Translations under genes and position numbers: made by a program | The notes under the pieces: model-generated | The model's database searches: none | What the model was told of the DNA's origin: nothing | What the model saw: only the letters and a program-made list of their open reading frames with translations | Assembly (NCBI RefSeq): GCF_002163855.1 | Contig: NZ_CP019332.1 | Span: 1,033,145 to 1,097,144 of the forward strand | Origin: Winogradskyella sp. PC-19 | Lineage (GTDB): Bacteria; Bacteroidota; Bacteroidia; Flavobacteriales; Flavobacteriaceae | Reading direction: 5' to 3' | DNA: 64,000 nt | Shown: one piece after another, positions 7,596 to 17,166 of the stretch | Position numbering within the stretch: the stretch's first letter is position 1 | Layout of the letters: each line of letters starts with the position of its first letter

Positions 7596-10076
7596 ATGCA
7601 TAAATATTTATTCTCGACAGTTCTTACGTTTTCAATTGTATTTTCAAGCTTTTCTCAAAATATCCCTAGCCCAGATGAATTTTTAGGCTATCCAATAGGA
7701 ACACAGTTTAGTCGACACCATCAAGTACTAGACTATTTTAAAGCTGTTGCTAATGCTGTTCCAAACCAAATAAAAATTGAAAAATATGGCGAAACTTATG
7801 AGAGACGTACACTAAGTTTAGCGTACATCTCTAGTGAAGAAAACATCAAAAGGTTAAACGATATCAGAGAAAATAATCTTAAAAATGTAGGATTATTAAG
7901 TGGTCAAGCTATCAATCAAGAGATTGCTATTGTATGGTTAAGTTATAATGTTCATGGAAATGAAGCATCAAGTACAGAAGCGTCAATGCTTACACTATAT
8001 AAACTTCTTACAGAAAAACAAGATTGGTTAAAAAACACAGTAGTAATTTTAGATCCATGTATAAATCCTGATGGTCGTGACCGCTATGTCAATTGGTATA
8101 ACGAAACGACTAGTCAGCCTTATGATATAGATCAACAAGCCAGCGAACATAACGAGCCATGGCCAGGCGGAAGACCTAACCACTATCTATTTGACCTGAA
8201 TCGCGATTGGGCTTGGGCAAGTCAGATAGAGTCAGCTTCAAGATTAAAAGTCTATAATAAATGGATGCCACATATACACGTGGATTTTCATGAGCAAGGT
8301 ATTAACGAACCCTACTATTTTGCGCCAGCTGCTGAACCATTTCATGAAATAATTTCGGATTTTCAACGTGATTTCCAAACCGAAATAGGTAAAAACCATG
8401 CTAAATATTTTGATAATGAAGGTTGGCTATTTTTTACTCGCGAACGTTTCGATTTGTTTTATCCGAGTTATGGAGATACGTACCCAACTTATATGGGTGC
8501 CATCGGTATGACTTACGAACAAGGCGGACATGGACGTGCTGGTTTAGGAATTTTGAATGATGAAGGACATGTTTTAACCTTAGTCGAAAGATTGACGCAT
8601 CACACCACAACTGGACTTTCTACTGTGGAAATAGCCTCTAAAAATGCAAAAAGACTAAATGATGAGTTTGGAAAATTCTTTGACAATAGAGGTTTAAAGT
8701 ACAAGAGTTATGTCCTTAACGGAAATCCTGACAACTTAAATAGCCTAAAGTCTTTGTTAGATAAACATGATATCCAATATGAAAATGCTACATCTAGTAA
8801 AGCATCTGGATATAATTTTAAAACAGGAACTTCAGGTAGCATCGATACTGATGGTAATTCATTAGTTGTACATACCAATCAACCAAAAGGTAAAATGGTC
8901 AAAGTATTATTTGAACCTAATGCAAAATTGTCAGATTCATTGACCTATGATATTACGGCTTGGAGCATGCCATATGCTTACGGCTTGGATGCTGTGGCTA
9001 GTACAACAAAAATTGCAAGTTCTAAATCATTAAAACAGCAAAAATATTCGCCTTTGTCCGAGGCGTACGGTTATGTTAGTGATTGGAATTCGATGAAAGA
9101 TGCTAAATTTTTAGCGTCATTATTAAAAGCAAATTATAGAGTACGTTTTACAGAAAAACCTTTTACTTCTGGTGGAAAAGATTTTGGACGCGGTTCGTTG
9201 ATTATTACAAAAGGTGATAATGCAAATATGGAAAATATGCTCGTAACCTTAAATGACATTGCAGCAAAACATAACAAACAACTATCGACTATCAATACTG
9301 GTTTCTCGCAACGTACTCCAGATATTGGCTCACCTGATATTAAGTTGATTAACAAACAAAAAATAGCAATCCTTTCTGGAGAAGGCACATCGTCTTTAAG
9401 TTATGGTGCGCTATGGCATTTCTTTGAACAGCAATTAAAATATCCAGTAACATCAATTAATACAGATAATTTAAGCCGTACAAATCTTGATAAATACAAC
9501 ATTTTAATTATGCCTAGCGGATATTACGGTAGCATACTTAATGAAGATATGATGAATTCTTTAAAAGATTGGGTTCGTTCTGGCGGTAAAGTTATTGCCA
9601 TTGATGCCGCTTTAAGAAGTTTTGCAGGTAAAGATGGTTTTAGTTTAAAATATAAGGAAAACGAAAGTGAAGAAGCCTCTGATAATCTTATTCCGTATGC
9701 TGAACGCGAGCGTCAATATTCAAATAATATGATAACTGGTGCAATCTTCAAAAGTAAAGTAGACACAACGCATCCAATGGCTTTTGGTTATGAAGAAGAT
9801 TACTTTACATTAAAAATTGGAAGCTCCACTTATAGTCTATTGGATAGAGGTTATAATGTGAGTCATATAAATGACACCAAGGTATATTCAGGATTTTCTG
9901 GCAAAAATGCACTAAACAATCTCGGTAATACGTTAGTATTTGGAGAAGAACGTATGGGTAGCGGTAGCTTTATCTACATGGCAGACAACCCAATGTTTAG
10001 AAGTTTCTGGGAAAATGGAAAACTATTTTTAGTGAACTCTATTTTCTTTGTAAATAATAATGCATTCGAATTATAA
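7596..10076 (+). CDS. M14 family zinc carboxypeptidase, secreted
   Basis: A secreted peptidase of 826 residues with signal peptide MHKYLFSTVLTFSIVFSSFS. The M14 metal motif appears as H120-G-N-E123 (SYNVHGNEASS), followed by NPDGRDRYVNWYN and a third ligand region HIHVDFHEQG. A catalytic glutamate is likely within MTYEQGGHGRAG. After the catalytic domain (about residues 30-370) there is a linker and a Rossmann-like C-terminal part (about 600-826: KIAILSGEGTSSLSYGALWHFFEQ, LIMPSGYYGS, WVRSGGKVIAID) resembling a glutamine-amidotransferase-like fold. That arrangement is common in Bacteroidota M14 proteins. The upstream in-frame start at 7548 is rejected because it places a second hydrophobic stretch before the signal peptide. 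Followed by an M16 peptidase 32 bases downstream, probably co-transcribed. Confidence 0.9.
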   Translation: MHKYLFSTVLTFSIVFSSFSQNIPSPDEFLGYPIGTQFSRHHQVLDYFKAVANAVPNQIKIEKYGETYERRTLSLAYISSEENIKRLNDIRENNLKNVGLLSGQAINQEIAIVWLSYNVHGNEASSTEASMLTLYKLLTEKQDWLKNTVVILDPCINPDGRDRYVNWYNETTSQPYDIDQQASEHNEPWPGGRPNHYLFDLNRDWAWASQIESASRLKVYNKWMPHIHVDFHEQGINEPYYFAPAAEPFHEIISDFQRDFQTEIGKNHAKYFDNEGWLFFTRERFDLFYPSYGDTYPTYMGAIGMTYEQGGHGRAGLGILNDEGHVLTLVERLTHHTTTGLSTVEIASKNAKRLNDEFGKFFDNRGLKYKSYVLNGNPDNLNSLKSLLDKHDIQYENATSSKASGYNFKTGTSGSIDTDGNSLVVHTNQPKGKMVKVLFEPNAKLSDSLTYDITAWSMPYAYGLDAVASTTKIASSKSLKQQKYSPLSEAYGYVSDWNSMKDAKFLASLLKANYRVRFTEKPFTSGGKDFGRGSLIITKGDNANMENMLVTLNDIAAKHNKQLSTINTGFSQRTPDIGSPDIKLINKQKIAILSGEGTSSLSYGALWHFFEQQLKYPVTSINTDNLSRTNLDKYNILIMPSGYYGSILNEDMMNSLKDWVRSGGKVIAIDAALRSFAGKDGFSLKYKENESEEASDNLIPYAERERQYSNNMITGAIFKSKVDTTHPMAFGYEEDYFTLKIGSSTYSLLDRGYNVSHINDTKVYSGFSGKNALNNLGNTLVFGEERMGSGSFIYMADNPMFRSFWENGKLFLVNSIFFVNNNAFEL

Positions 10077-10108
10077 AATACTTAGACAACAAAATAAATA
10101 ACCAACTC

Positions 10109-12961
10109 ATGAAAATATTCAGATTTGTATCAATCGCTTTCTTAACAGCACTTCTTATAGTAAGTTGTAAAGATGAAACTACTAAAAACGAAGACCAATC
10201 TTCAGAATTAAAAGTAGACTACGAGAAATTCACCCTTGACAATGGACTAGAAGTTTTATTTCATGTAGACCGTTCTGACCCAGTTGTAGCAGTATCACTA
10301 ACAGCACATGTTGGTTCTGCTAGAGAGATTGAAGGTCGTACTGGATTTGCTCACCTTTTTGAACATTTATTATTTTTAGAATCAGAAAACTTAGGAAAAG
10401 GCGGGCTTGATAAAATGAGTGCACGTATTGGTGGCTCTGGTGCAAATGGTTCAACAAGTCGTGACCGTACAAACTATTTGCAAACGGTACCAAAAGATGC
10501 TTTAGAAAAAATGATTTGGGCCGAAGCAGATAAACTAGGTTATTTTATCAATACTGTAACCGAACCTGTTCTTGCAAAAGAAAAGCAAGTTGTAAAAAAT
10601 GAAAAACGTCAGTCTGTAGATAACAGACCTTATGGTCATACACAATATGTGATTGACAGTAATTTATATCCAAAAGGACATCCGTATAGCTGGCAAGTTA
10701 TAGGCTCATTAGAGGATTTACAAAATGCTACATTACAAGATGTAAAAGACTTTTTTAACCGATGGTATGTACCTAACAATGTAATTTTAACCATTGCTGG
10801 TGACTTTGATACATCACAAGCAAAAGAATGGATAGAAAAGTATTTTTCTGAAATTCCACGTGGCAATGATATTCCTACTCTAGCAAAACAGCCTGCTAAA
10901 CTAGACGCTTCAAAACATTTGTATTACGAAGACAATTTTGCTCGAGCGCCTAGATTAACAATGGTTTGGCCAGGCGTACCACAATATCATGAAGATTCAT
11001 ATGCATTAAGTGTTTTAACTCAGTATTTAACAAACGGAAAAAAAGCACCTTTAGACAAAGTTTTGGTTCAGGACGAACAACTCACAAGTTTTGTTGGTAT
11101 GGGTGAGTACAATTCTGAAGTGTCTGGACAAATACAATTAAGCGTAACAGCTTTTGACCAAACAGAGTTAGATGATGTTGCAAAGGCTATTCAAAAAGGA
11201 TTTGCAGATTTTGAAGCTAATGGTATTTCGGAAGCCGATTTAAATCGGATTAAAGCTGGTCAAGAAACTAATTTTTATTCTAGTCTGTCTAGTGTTTTAG
11301 GAAAAGGTGCACAATTAACGCAATACGAAATGTTTGCTGGTGACGCAGGTTATATTACAAAAGATGTTGAGAATATTTTAGCAGTTACACCTGAAGACGT
11401 CATGCGTGTTTACAATACTTATATAAAAGACAAAAATTATATCGCTACGAGTTTTGTGCCAAAAGGACAAGCCAATTTTGTATTGGAAAATTCTGAATTA
11501 GCACAAGTTGTGGAAGAAAAAATTATAGAAGGCGCTGAAGAAACTTTTGACGCATCTATCGTTGCCACATACGAAAAAACACCATCTAGTTTCGACAGAA
11601 GTATCGAGCCACCTTACGGAGATAGTCCTGACGTAAAAGTTCCAGAAGTTTGGAAAACTGATTTAGAATCTGGAATCAAAGTATCAGGTATAGAAAATGA
11701 CGAAGTTCCACTGGTACAATTTCAACTAAAAATAAAAGGCGGAATGCTTTTAGAAAACCTTGACAAAATTGGTGTTTCTAATATTATGGCAGATTTAATG
11801 TCACGTGGTACAAAAAACAAAACACCAGAGCAATTAGAAACAGAAATTGAAAGTCTTGGTGCACGCATCAACACATATGCTACTGATGACGCAGTTTACA
11901 TAACCGGAAGTTGTTTATCAAAAAACTATGAAGCCACGATGAATTTGGTGTCAGAAATACTTTTGGAGCCACGTTGGGATGCCAAAGAATTCGACTTAAT
12001 CAAGCAAAGCGTAACCTCCAGTATTCAACGCCAAAAGGCAAATCCAAATGCGATTGCAGCAAACGAGTATGCTAAATTATTATATGGAGAAAATCACATT
12101 TTAGCTCAAAATAATCAGGGTACTGAAGCTTCGGTTGAAGCTATTACTATCGAAGATTTAAAAAATTATTATAATACTAATCTAACACCAAAATTAGCAT
12201 CTTTAAATGTGGTTGGTGATATCTCAAAAGCAGAGGTGACAAAAAACTTAGAATCTATTAATACAAGATGGGAAGCAAAAGATGTAACTATACCAGAGAT
12301 ACCAACTGTACAAGCTCCTGAAAAAGGAACAGTATATTTTTATGATGTACCTAACGCAAAACAATCACAGTTACGTTTTGGCTATCCAGCGCCTAAAGCC
12401 ACAGATGATGACTATTTTGCTGCTGGTGTCATGAATTACAGACTTGGTGGTGGCGGTTTTGCATCGCAACTCACCCAACAATTACGTGAGGGCAAAGGTT
12501 ACACCTATGGTATTCGTTCGCGTTTTAGCGGTGACGAAAACTCAGGAAATTTCACCATTTCTAGTGGTGTGAGAAGTAACGTCACATACGAATCTGCAGC
12601 TTTAGTTAAAGACATATTAGATAACTATGCAAAAGATTTTGACAGTAATGATTTAGAAGTCACTAAAGGTTATACCATAAAAAGTAATGCACGCGCTTTT
12701 GAAACACTCGGCGCAAAATTACGTATGCTATCAAACATAAGTGACTTAGGTTATGATGACGATTATGCAAAACAACAAGAAGAAATTGTTAAGGCATTGA
12801 CTGTAGAAGATATGAAGTCTTTAGCAGGTAAATATCTAAGACCTGACCAGATGATTTATTTAGTTGTTGGCGATGCTAAAACACAATTAGATAAATTAGA
12901 ACAATTAGGTTTTGGAAAACCGGTTTTACTAAACCCTACTTTCGAAGCTTTGGATAAGTAA
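10109..12961 (+). CDS. M16 family metallopeptidase, lipoprotein, two pitrilysin domains
   Basis: A 950-residue lipoprotein (lipobox LLIVSC with Cys20). The first M16 domain has the inverted zinc motif H82-L-F-E85-H86 and the downstream glutamate region EKQVVKNEKRQ. A second, catalytically inactive M16-like domain starts near residue 520 (VWKTDLESGIKVSGIENDEVP) and contains the R/Y-type substrate segment GGGGFASQLTQQLREGKGYTYG near 780-800. The two-domain single-chain layout is the normal form of this family. It probably degrades peptides at the outer membrane or in the periplasm. It sits directly behind the M14 gene, giving a peptide-degradation pair. Confidence 0.93.
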   Translation: MKIFRFVSIAFLTALLIVSCKDETTKNEDQSSELKVDYEKFTLDNGLEVLFHVDRSDPVVAVSLTAHVGSAREIEGRTGFAHLFEHLLFLESENLGKGGLDKMSARIGGSGANGSTSRDRTNYLQTVPKDALEKMIWAEADKLGYFINTVTEPVLAKEKQVVKNEKRQSVDNRPYGHTQYVIDSNLYPKGHPYSWQVIGSLEDLQNATLQDVKDFFNRWYVPNNVILTIAGDFDTSQAKEWIEKYFSEIPRGNDIPTLAKQPAKLDASKHLYYEDNFARAPRLTMVWPGVPQYHEDSYALSVLTQYLTNGKKAPLDKVLVQDEQLTSFVGMGEYNSEVSGQIQLSVTAFDQTELDDVAKAIQKGFADFEANGISEADLNRIKAGQETNFYSSLSSVLGKGAQLTQYEMFAGDAGYITKDVENILAVTPEDVMRVYNTYIKDKNYIATSFVPKGQANFVLENSELAQVVEEKIIEGAEETFDASIVATYEKTPSSFDRSIEPPYGDSPDVKVPEVWKTDLESGIKVSGIENDEVPLVQFQLKIKGGMLLENLDKIGVSNIMADLMSRGTKNKTPEQLETEIESLGARINTYATDDAVYITGSCLSKNYEATMNLVSEILLEPRWDAKEFDLIKQSVTSSIQRQKANPNAIAANEYAKLLYGENHILAQNNQGTEASVEAITIEDLKNYYNTNLTPKLASLNVVGDISKAEVTKNLESINTRWEAKDVTIPEIPTVQAPEKGTVYFYDVPNAKQSQLRFGYPAPKATDDDYFAAGVMNYRLGGGGFASQLTQQLREGKGYTYGIRSRFSGDENSGNFTISSGVRSNVTYESAALVKDILDNYAKDFDSNDLEVTKGYTIKSNARAFETLGAKLRMLSNISDLGYDDDYAKQQEEIVKALTVEDMKSLAGKYLRPDQMIYLVVGDAKTQLDKLEQLGFGKPVLLNPTFEALDK

Positions 12962-12979
12962 AACAAAAATGAATAATGT

Positions 12980-13019
12980 AAAGGTGTTTTTTTTCTATAT
13001 TTAAGACTAAAACACCTTT
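12980..13019. terminator. Hairpin between M16 gene and metallo-hydrolase gene
   Basis: Arms AAAGGTGTTTT (12980-12990) and AAAACACCTTT (13009-13019) pair perfectly over 11 bases. The right arm ends one base before the ATG at 13021, so the structure can act as a terminator for the M16 gene and can also cover the translation start of the next gene. Confidence 0.6.
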
Positions 13020-13020
13020 T

Positions 13021-13989
13021 ATGTTTTATAAATACATTCTATTTATACCATCCTTATTATTGCTGTTTGGATGTGAAAATAAATCCGCTACTACAGAAAT
13101 AGAATTTTCAAATTCTAAAACCATTTCTAAAACATCATTAGTTGTTTTAGGTGTTGCTCAAGATGCAGGCTATCCTCAAATTGGATGTACAAAATCTTGT
13201 TGTATTAATACATGGAATAATTTTACCCCAACTTTAGTTACCAGTTTAGGTATTGTAGACAAAACAACACAAAAAACATACTTATTTGAAGCTACTCCTG
13301 ATATTAAATTTCAAATTAAAGAATTATCATCTTATTTAAAAAGTGATAAGATTGTAATGCCAAATGGTATTTTTCTAACACATGCCCACATGGGACATTA
13401 TACAGGTTTAATGCAATTAGGTCGTGAAGCCATAAACTCTAATAATATTCCTGTATATGCAATGCCTAGAATGTATGAATATTTGAACTCAAGCGGACCT
13501 TGGAATCAATTAATTGATTTAAAAAATATTAATTTAAAACCTATAAATGATGGTATTGAAGTAACTTTGAGTTCGACTTTAAAAGTAACTCCTTTTATTG
13601 TTCCGCATAGAGGAGAATATACAGAAACTGTTGGCTATAGAATTTCTGGACCTAATAAGACGGCTTTATTTATTCCAGATATAGACAAATGGAATAAATG
13701 GAAAACTCCGATTGAAGAAGAAATTAAAAAGGTAGATTACGCATTCATAGACGCAACATTCTATAAAAATGGTGAGATTGGAAATAGAGATATGTCCGAG
13801 ATACCGCATCCTTTTGTTGAAGAAAGTTTAAAACGTTTTAAAAATTTGACTTCAAAGGATAAATCTAAAGTACATTTTATTCACTTTAATCATACGAATC
13901 AGCTTTTACAACCGAATTCTGAAGCGCAAAAACAAGTCAAAATATTAGGATATAATATTGCTCAACAAGGACAAATCTTTGATTTATGA
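13021..13989 (+). CDS. MBL-fold metallo-hydrolase, PqqB-like lipoprotein
   Basis: A 322-residue putative lipoprotein (LLLLFGCEN, Cys18) with a metallo-beta-lactamase fold. Metal ligands are visible at H121-A-H123-M-G-H126 (FLTHAHMGHYTGL), with later ligands in VPHRGEYTETVGY, FIPDIDKW and FIHFNHTNQ. The N-terminal GVAQDAGYPQIGCTKSCC matches the PqqB-type subgroup. No other pqq gene is present in the window, so a role in PQQ synthesis is unlikely; a secreted hydrolase is the safer reading. Its stop overlaps the start of the DinB-like gene by ATGA, indicating translational coupling. Confidence 0.85.
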   Translation: MFYKYILFIPSLLLLFGCENKSATTEIEFSNSKTISKTSLVVLGVAQDAGYPQIGCTKSCCINTWNNFTPTLVTSLGIVDKTTQKTYLFEATPDIKFQIKELSSYLKSDKIVMPNGIFLTHAHMGHYTGLMQLGREAINSNNIPVYAMPRMYEYLNSSGPWNQLIDLKNINLKPINDGIEVTLSSTLKVTPFIVPHRGEYTETVGYRISGPNKTALFIPDIDKWNKWKTPIEEEIKKVDYAFIDATFYKNGEIGNRDMSEIPHPFVEESLKRFKNLTSKDKSKVHFIHFNHTNQLLQPNSEAQKQVKILGYNIAQQGQIFDL

Positions 13990-14462
13990 TTAATAAAAAT
14001 ATAGAATTACTTAGTAAACACTTTAAATCTATCTTCTTCGGCGGTAATTGGACAGCAGTTAATGTTAAGGATACATTAGATTCAATTGTTTTAGAAGAAG
14101 CAAATTATAAAGTTAATAACTGTAATACAATCGCACATTTGATTTTTCATATTAACTACTATATCGAAGGTGTGTTACCTGTATTTGATGGTGGTAATCT
14201 AGATATTAAGGATAAATTCAGTTATGACGCACCGATTTTTAAGAATGAAAGTGAATGGAAAGATTTCAAGGTTAAGGTTTTAAAAAATGCCGAAGATTTA
14301 AATCATAAGATATCACAGCTAAACGAAGACCAATTATTTCAGCCATTTGTTGCTGAGAAATACGGTACCTATTATTCAAACATTCATGGTATTATAGAAC
14401 ATACACATTACCACTTAGGGCAAATTGTAATTCTAAAAAAACTTATTGAGAATAAGCTTTAA
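13986..14462 (+). CDS. DinB-like / DUF1572-type four-helix protein
   Basis: A 158-residue cytoplasmic protein. It has the DinB-superfamily pattern: an N-terminal helix with NWTAVNVKDTLDSI, then NTIAHLIFHINYYIEGVL with a likely metal histidine, and the C-terminal motif HGIIEHTHYHLGQIVILKK. Three histidines placed at these positions form the metal site of DinB-like proteins, many of which act as thiol S-transferases; no substrate can be read from the sequence. It overlaps the preceding metallo-hydrolase gene by 4 bases and ends at a strong bidirectional terminator. Confidence 0.78.
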   Translation: MINKNIELLSKHFKSIFFGGNWTAVNVKDTLDSIVLEEANYKVNNCNTIAHLIFHINYYIEGVLPVFDGGNLDIKDKFSYDAPIFKNESEWKDFKVKVLKNAEDLNHKISQLNEDQLFQPFVAEKYGTYYSNIHGIIEHTHYHLGQIVILKKLIENKL

Positions 14463-14470
14463 AACAAAAA

Positions 14471-14492
14471 AGCCGATGCAATTGCATCGGCT
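14471..14492. terminator. Bidirectional intrinsic terminator
   Basis: AGCCGATGCAATTGCATCGGCT is a perfect 11-base inverted repeat flanked by A-rich and T-rich runs. It lies between the converging DinB-like gene and ndk and can stop transcription from both sides. Confidence 0.9.
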
Positions 14493-14518
14493 TTTTATAT
14501 TATAATTTTTATGAAGTC

Positions 14519-14938
14519 CTAAAACATTTCTCTTCCAGAAAAATGAAAAGCACCTTCAATAGCAGCGTTATCATCGCTATCACTACCGTGAACAGCATTT
14601 TCTCCCATAGAAGTTGCGTACAGCTTACGTATCGTACCTTCTGCTGCATCAGCGGGATTAGTAGCGCCGATTAAGGCTCTAAAATCTTCTACAGCATTGT
14701 CTTTTTCTAAGATTGCTGCAACGATAGGACCACGAGTCATAAACTCGACTAATTCTCCAAAAAACGGACGCTCATTGTGTACAGCATAAAATGCTTCAGC
14801 ATCAGCCTTTGTCATTTGCGTTAATTTCATTGCTACGATTCTAAAACCTGCAGTGTTGATTTTTTCTAATATTGCGCCAATGTGTCCATTTTCAACAGCA
14901 TCTGGCTTTAGCATTGTAAACGTTCTGTTAGTTGCCAT
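14519..14938 (-). CDS. ndk: Nucleoside diphosphate kinase
   Basis: Transfers the gamma-phosphate of ATP to nucleoside diphosphates through a phospho-histidine. The 139-residue length is typical. The start is [20 protein letters not shown]. The NERPFF loop is at about 55-60 and the active-site His117 is in [12 protein letters not shown]. It is a single-gene unit: a clear Bacteroidota promoter lies just upstream and a terminator just downstream. Confidence 0.97.
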   Translation of the reverse strand: MATNRTFTMLKPDAVENGHIGAILEKINTAGFRIVAMKLTQMTKADAEAFYAVHNERPFFGELVEFMTRGPIVAAILEKDNAVEDFRALIGATNPADAAEGTIRKLYATSMGENAVHGSDSDDNAAIEGAFHFSGREMF

Positions 14939-14960
14939 AATTTTTCTTTTTTTGTATTAC

Positions 14961-14991
14961 CAAAATTAGTTTCGGTTTTTCGCGTGCAAAA
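14961..14991 (-). promoter_or_regulatory. ndk promoter, Bacteroidota type
   Basis: On the minus strand a TTTG (14987-14990) is followed after 18 bases by TAATTTTG (14961-14968), fitting the TTTG / TAnnTTTG form used by the primary sigma factor of this phylum. Transcription should begin around 14953, about 15 bases upstream of the ndk ATG. Confidence 0.65.
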
Positions 14992-15018
14992 ATACGCTAT
15001 TTTGTAGAATATACAAGC

Positions 15019-16065
15019 CTAATATTGCTGTGTAATTTCTTGTAATTTTCTATTATTATCAGCAAACATTTGCATGGTAATTTGCGATTTTTTGAAATCA
15101 AAATTTAGTAAACCATAACTTTTTCCAGAAACTACTTTACCTACTCTATATTTATTATTCTCACCTGAAAAATTGGTATAACTGTGAGTAAGGCCGCTAG
15201 ATGTAAAGTCGATTAATGGATAACTCAAACCCTCTACACTCATTCTAGAAAATTCTGAAATGTGTCTATCGCCTGAAAGTAATAACACACCTTTGGCTTT
15301 AGAATTAACAATTACATTTTGCAACTTATTTACCTCATGAGGAAAATTACCCCAAGTTTCGAACCCATGTTCCTTTGATAAAAATTGTATACTACCTACA
15401 ATAATATTAAAATTCGCATTTGACGATTTTAGCTCATTATTTAACCATTGCCATTGGGTTTCTCCCAAAATAGTAGTGTCCGTATTCTTTGTAGGTTTGT
15501 AACGTTTTTTTGTTTGGGTATCTTTTTCTAATTCAGACCTAAAATAACGAGTATCTAATACTATAATTTTTATAGATCCTTTATCGATTTTTAAAACTTC
15601 GGAATAATAAATACCTTCTATATTTCTTCGTTTATCAGTTTCTGAAACACCCATGAAGTCAAGAAATAGCTGCTGGCTTTCTTTTTTCATGGTATATTCT
15701 GCACCAGCATCATTTTTGCCATAATCGTGATCATCCCAAGTTCCTAAGATTTTTGTTCTGGAGACTAACTTTTTATATTCAGGATGTGCTATTTGTTCTT
15801 CATATGCAGCTTTAAGCTCAGACATGTCATATGTGTCAGAGTAAATATTGTCACCTCCCCAAATCCACAGATTAGGATTTTTGGCTAAAATATCATCCCA
15901 TAAATCATTTGCACTGTATTGCTTATTACAAGAACCAAAAGCAATAGTAAAATCTGCTTCAGCGACTTTACTTTTATTATCGGTTTGAATAGCTGTTTCG
16001 TTTTTAGTTTTACATCCAAAATTGAATAACAACACTAACAAAAGGGCTTTATAAATTAGCTTCAT
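15019..16065 (-). CDS. PhoD-like alkaline phosphatase family lipoprotein
   Basis: A 348-residue lipoprotein (LLFNFGCKT, Cys18) of the PhoD/metallophosphatase type. Visible metal-binding stretches: FGSCNKQY near residue 45, WGGDNIYSD near 70, GTWDDHDYGKNDAG near 108, and GDRHISEFSRM near 265. Members hydrolyse phosphate mono- or diesters at the cell surface, but the substrate cannot be told. The gene is transcribed alone, divergent from nrnA. It is shorter than classical PhoD because it lacks the N-terminal beta domain. Confidence 0.88.
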   Translation of the reverse strand: MKLIYKALLLVLLFNFGCKTKNETAIQTDNKSKVAEADFTIAFGSCNKQYSANDLWDDILAKNPNLWIWGGDNIYSDTYDMSELKAAYEEQIAHPEYKKLVSRTKILGTWDDHDYGKNDAGAEYTMKKESQQLFLDFMGVSETDKRRNIEGIYYSEVLKIDKGSIKIIVLDTRYFRSELEKDTQTKKRYKPTKNTDTTILGETQWQWLNNELKSSNANFNIIVGSIQFLSKEHGFETWGNFPHEVNKLQNVIVNSKAKGVLLLSGDRHISEFSRMSVEGLSYPLIDFTSSGLTHSYTNFSGENNKYRVGKVVSGKSYGLLNFDFKKSQITMQMFADNNRKLQEITQQY

Positions 16066-16149
16066 AACTTAAAAATTTACTTCAAATATAATCTAAAATA
16101 TAGCTAAAGCGCTTCAAAGATTTGTGATTAAATTGTATATTCGTCCGTT

Positions 16150-17166
16150 ATGAAAACAGAAGAAATTTCAGCAGTTAAGGACGTATTAAGCGTACCGAAA
16201 AAAATAGTTATTATTCCTCATAGAAACCCAGATGGCGATGCTATAGGCTCAACTTTAGGATTAATGCACTATTTAAAGCAGCAAAAGCATGAAGTCACTG
16301 TTGTAGCTCCGAATGATTATCCACATTTTCTAAAATGGATACCAGGAGAATCTACTATCGTAAAATTTGATACACAGCGTGAAGTTTCCGAACAACTTAT
16401 AAATCAAGCAGATATATTATTTACATTAGATTTTAATGCTTTACACCGAACTGGCCACGATATGGGTGCCTTTTTAGAGCAAAACCAAGCTTTAAAAATA
16501 ATGATTGACCATCATCAAGCACCAGACGATTATGCAAAATATATGTATTCTGATGTTACTATGTCTTCGACTTGTGAGATGGTATATAATTTTATTGAAA
16601 TGCTTGGTGATACTGATAAAATAACCGCAGATATAGCGACATGCATTTATGTAGGTATAATGACAGACACTGGTTCATTTCGATTTAGGTCTACCACAAA
16701 CAGGACGCACCAAGTTATTGCTAATCTCATCGAAAAAGGTGCTGACAATACCGAAATACACAATCAAGTATATGACACAAACAGCTATAGTAGACTTCAA
16801 CTTTTAGGTAGAGCGCTTCAGAATTTAAAAGTCATTCCTGAATACAACACCGCTTACATTACACTGTCACAAGCGGAGTTAGATAAATTCAATTTTAAGA
16901 AAGGTGATACTGAAGGTATTGTTAATTATGCCTTGTCCATACACAATACTATTTTAGCAGCCATTTTTATTGAAAACACTCAAGAAGGTATTATTAAAAT
17001 CTCATTACGAAGCAAAGGCGATTTTTCAGTCAATGAATTATCTCGTGCACACTTTAATGGTGGTGGTCACACAAATGCTGCTGGTGGTCGTAGTGAAAGT
17101 TCTTTAAAGACAACTGTTGAAAAATTTATTGCTATATTGCCTGAGTATAAAAGCCAACTCACATAA
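16150..17166 (+). CDS. nrnA: DHH-family phosphoesterase, NrnA-type nano-RNase / pAp phosphatase
   Basis: A 338-residue cytoplasmic enzyme that degrades very short RNAs and in some members dephosphorylates 3'-phosphoadenosine 5'-phosphate. DHH domain motifs in order: IPHRNPDGDAIGS (about 22-34), TLDFNALHRTG (about 95-105), IDHHQAPDDYA (about 118-128), and MTDTGSFRFRSTT (about 172-184). The DHHA1 domain ends in the substrate-binding GGGHTNAAGG near 315. Its TAA overlaps the gldI ATG by one base, so it is the first gene of a tightly coupled trio with gldI and the double-domain peptidylprolyl isomerase. This order is common in Flavobacteriaceae. Confidence 0.92.
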   Translation: MKTEEISAVKDVLSVPKKIVIIPHRNPDGDAIGSTLGLMHYLKQQKHEVTVVAPNDYPHFLKWIPGESTIVKFDTQREVSEQLINQADILFTLDFNALHRTGHDMGAFLEQNQALKIMIDHHQAPDDYAKYMYSDVTMSSTCEMVYNFIEMLGDTDKITADIATCIYVGIMTDTGSFRFRSTTNRTHQVIANLIEKGADNTEIHNQVYDTNSYSRLQLLGRALQNLKVIPEYNTAYITLSQAELDKFNFKKGDTEGIVNYALSIHNTILAAIFIENTQEGIIKISLRSKGDFSVNELSRAHFNGGGHTNAAGGRSESSLKTTVEKFIAILPEYKSQLT

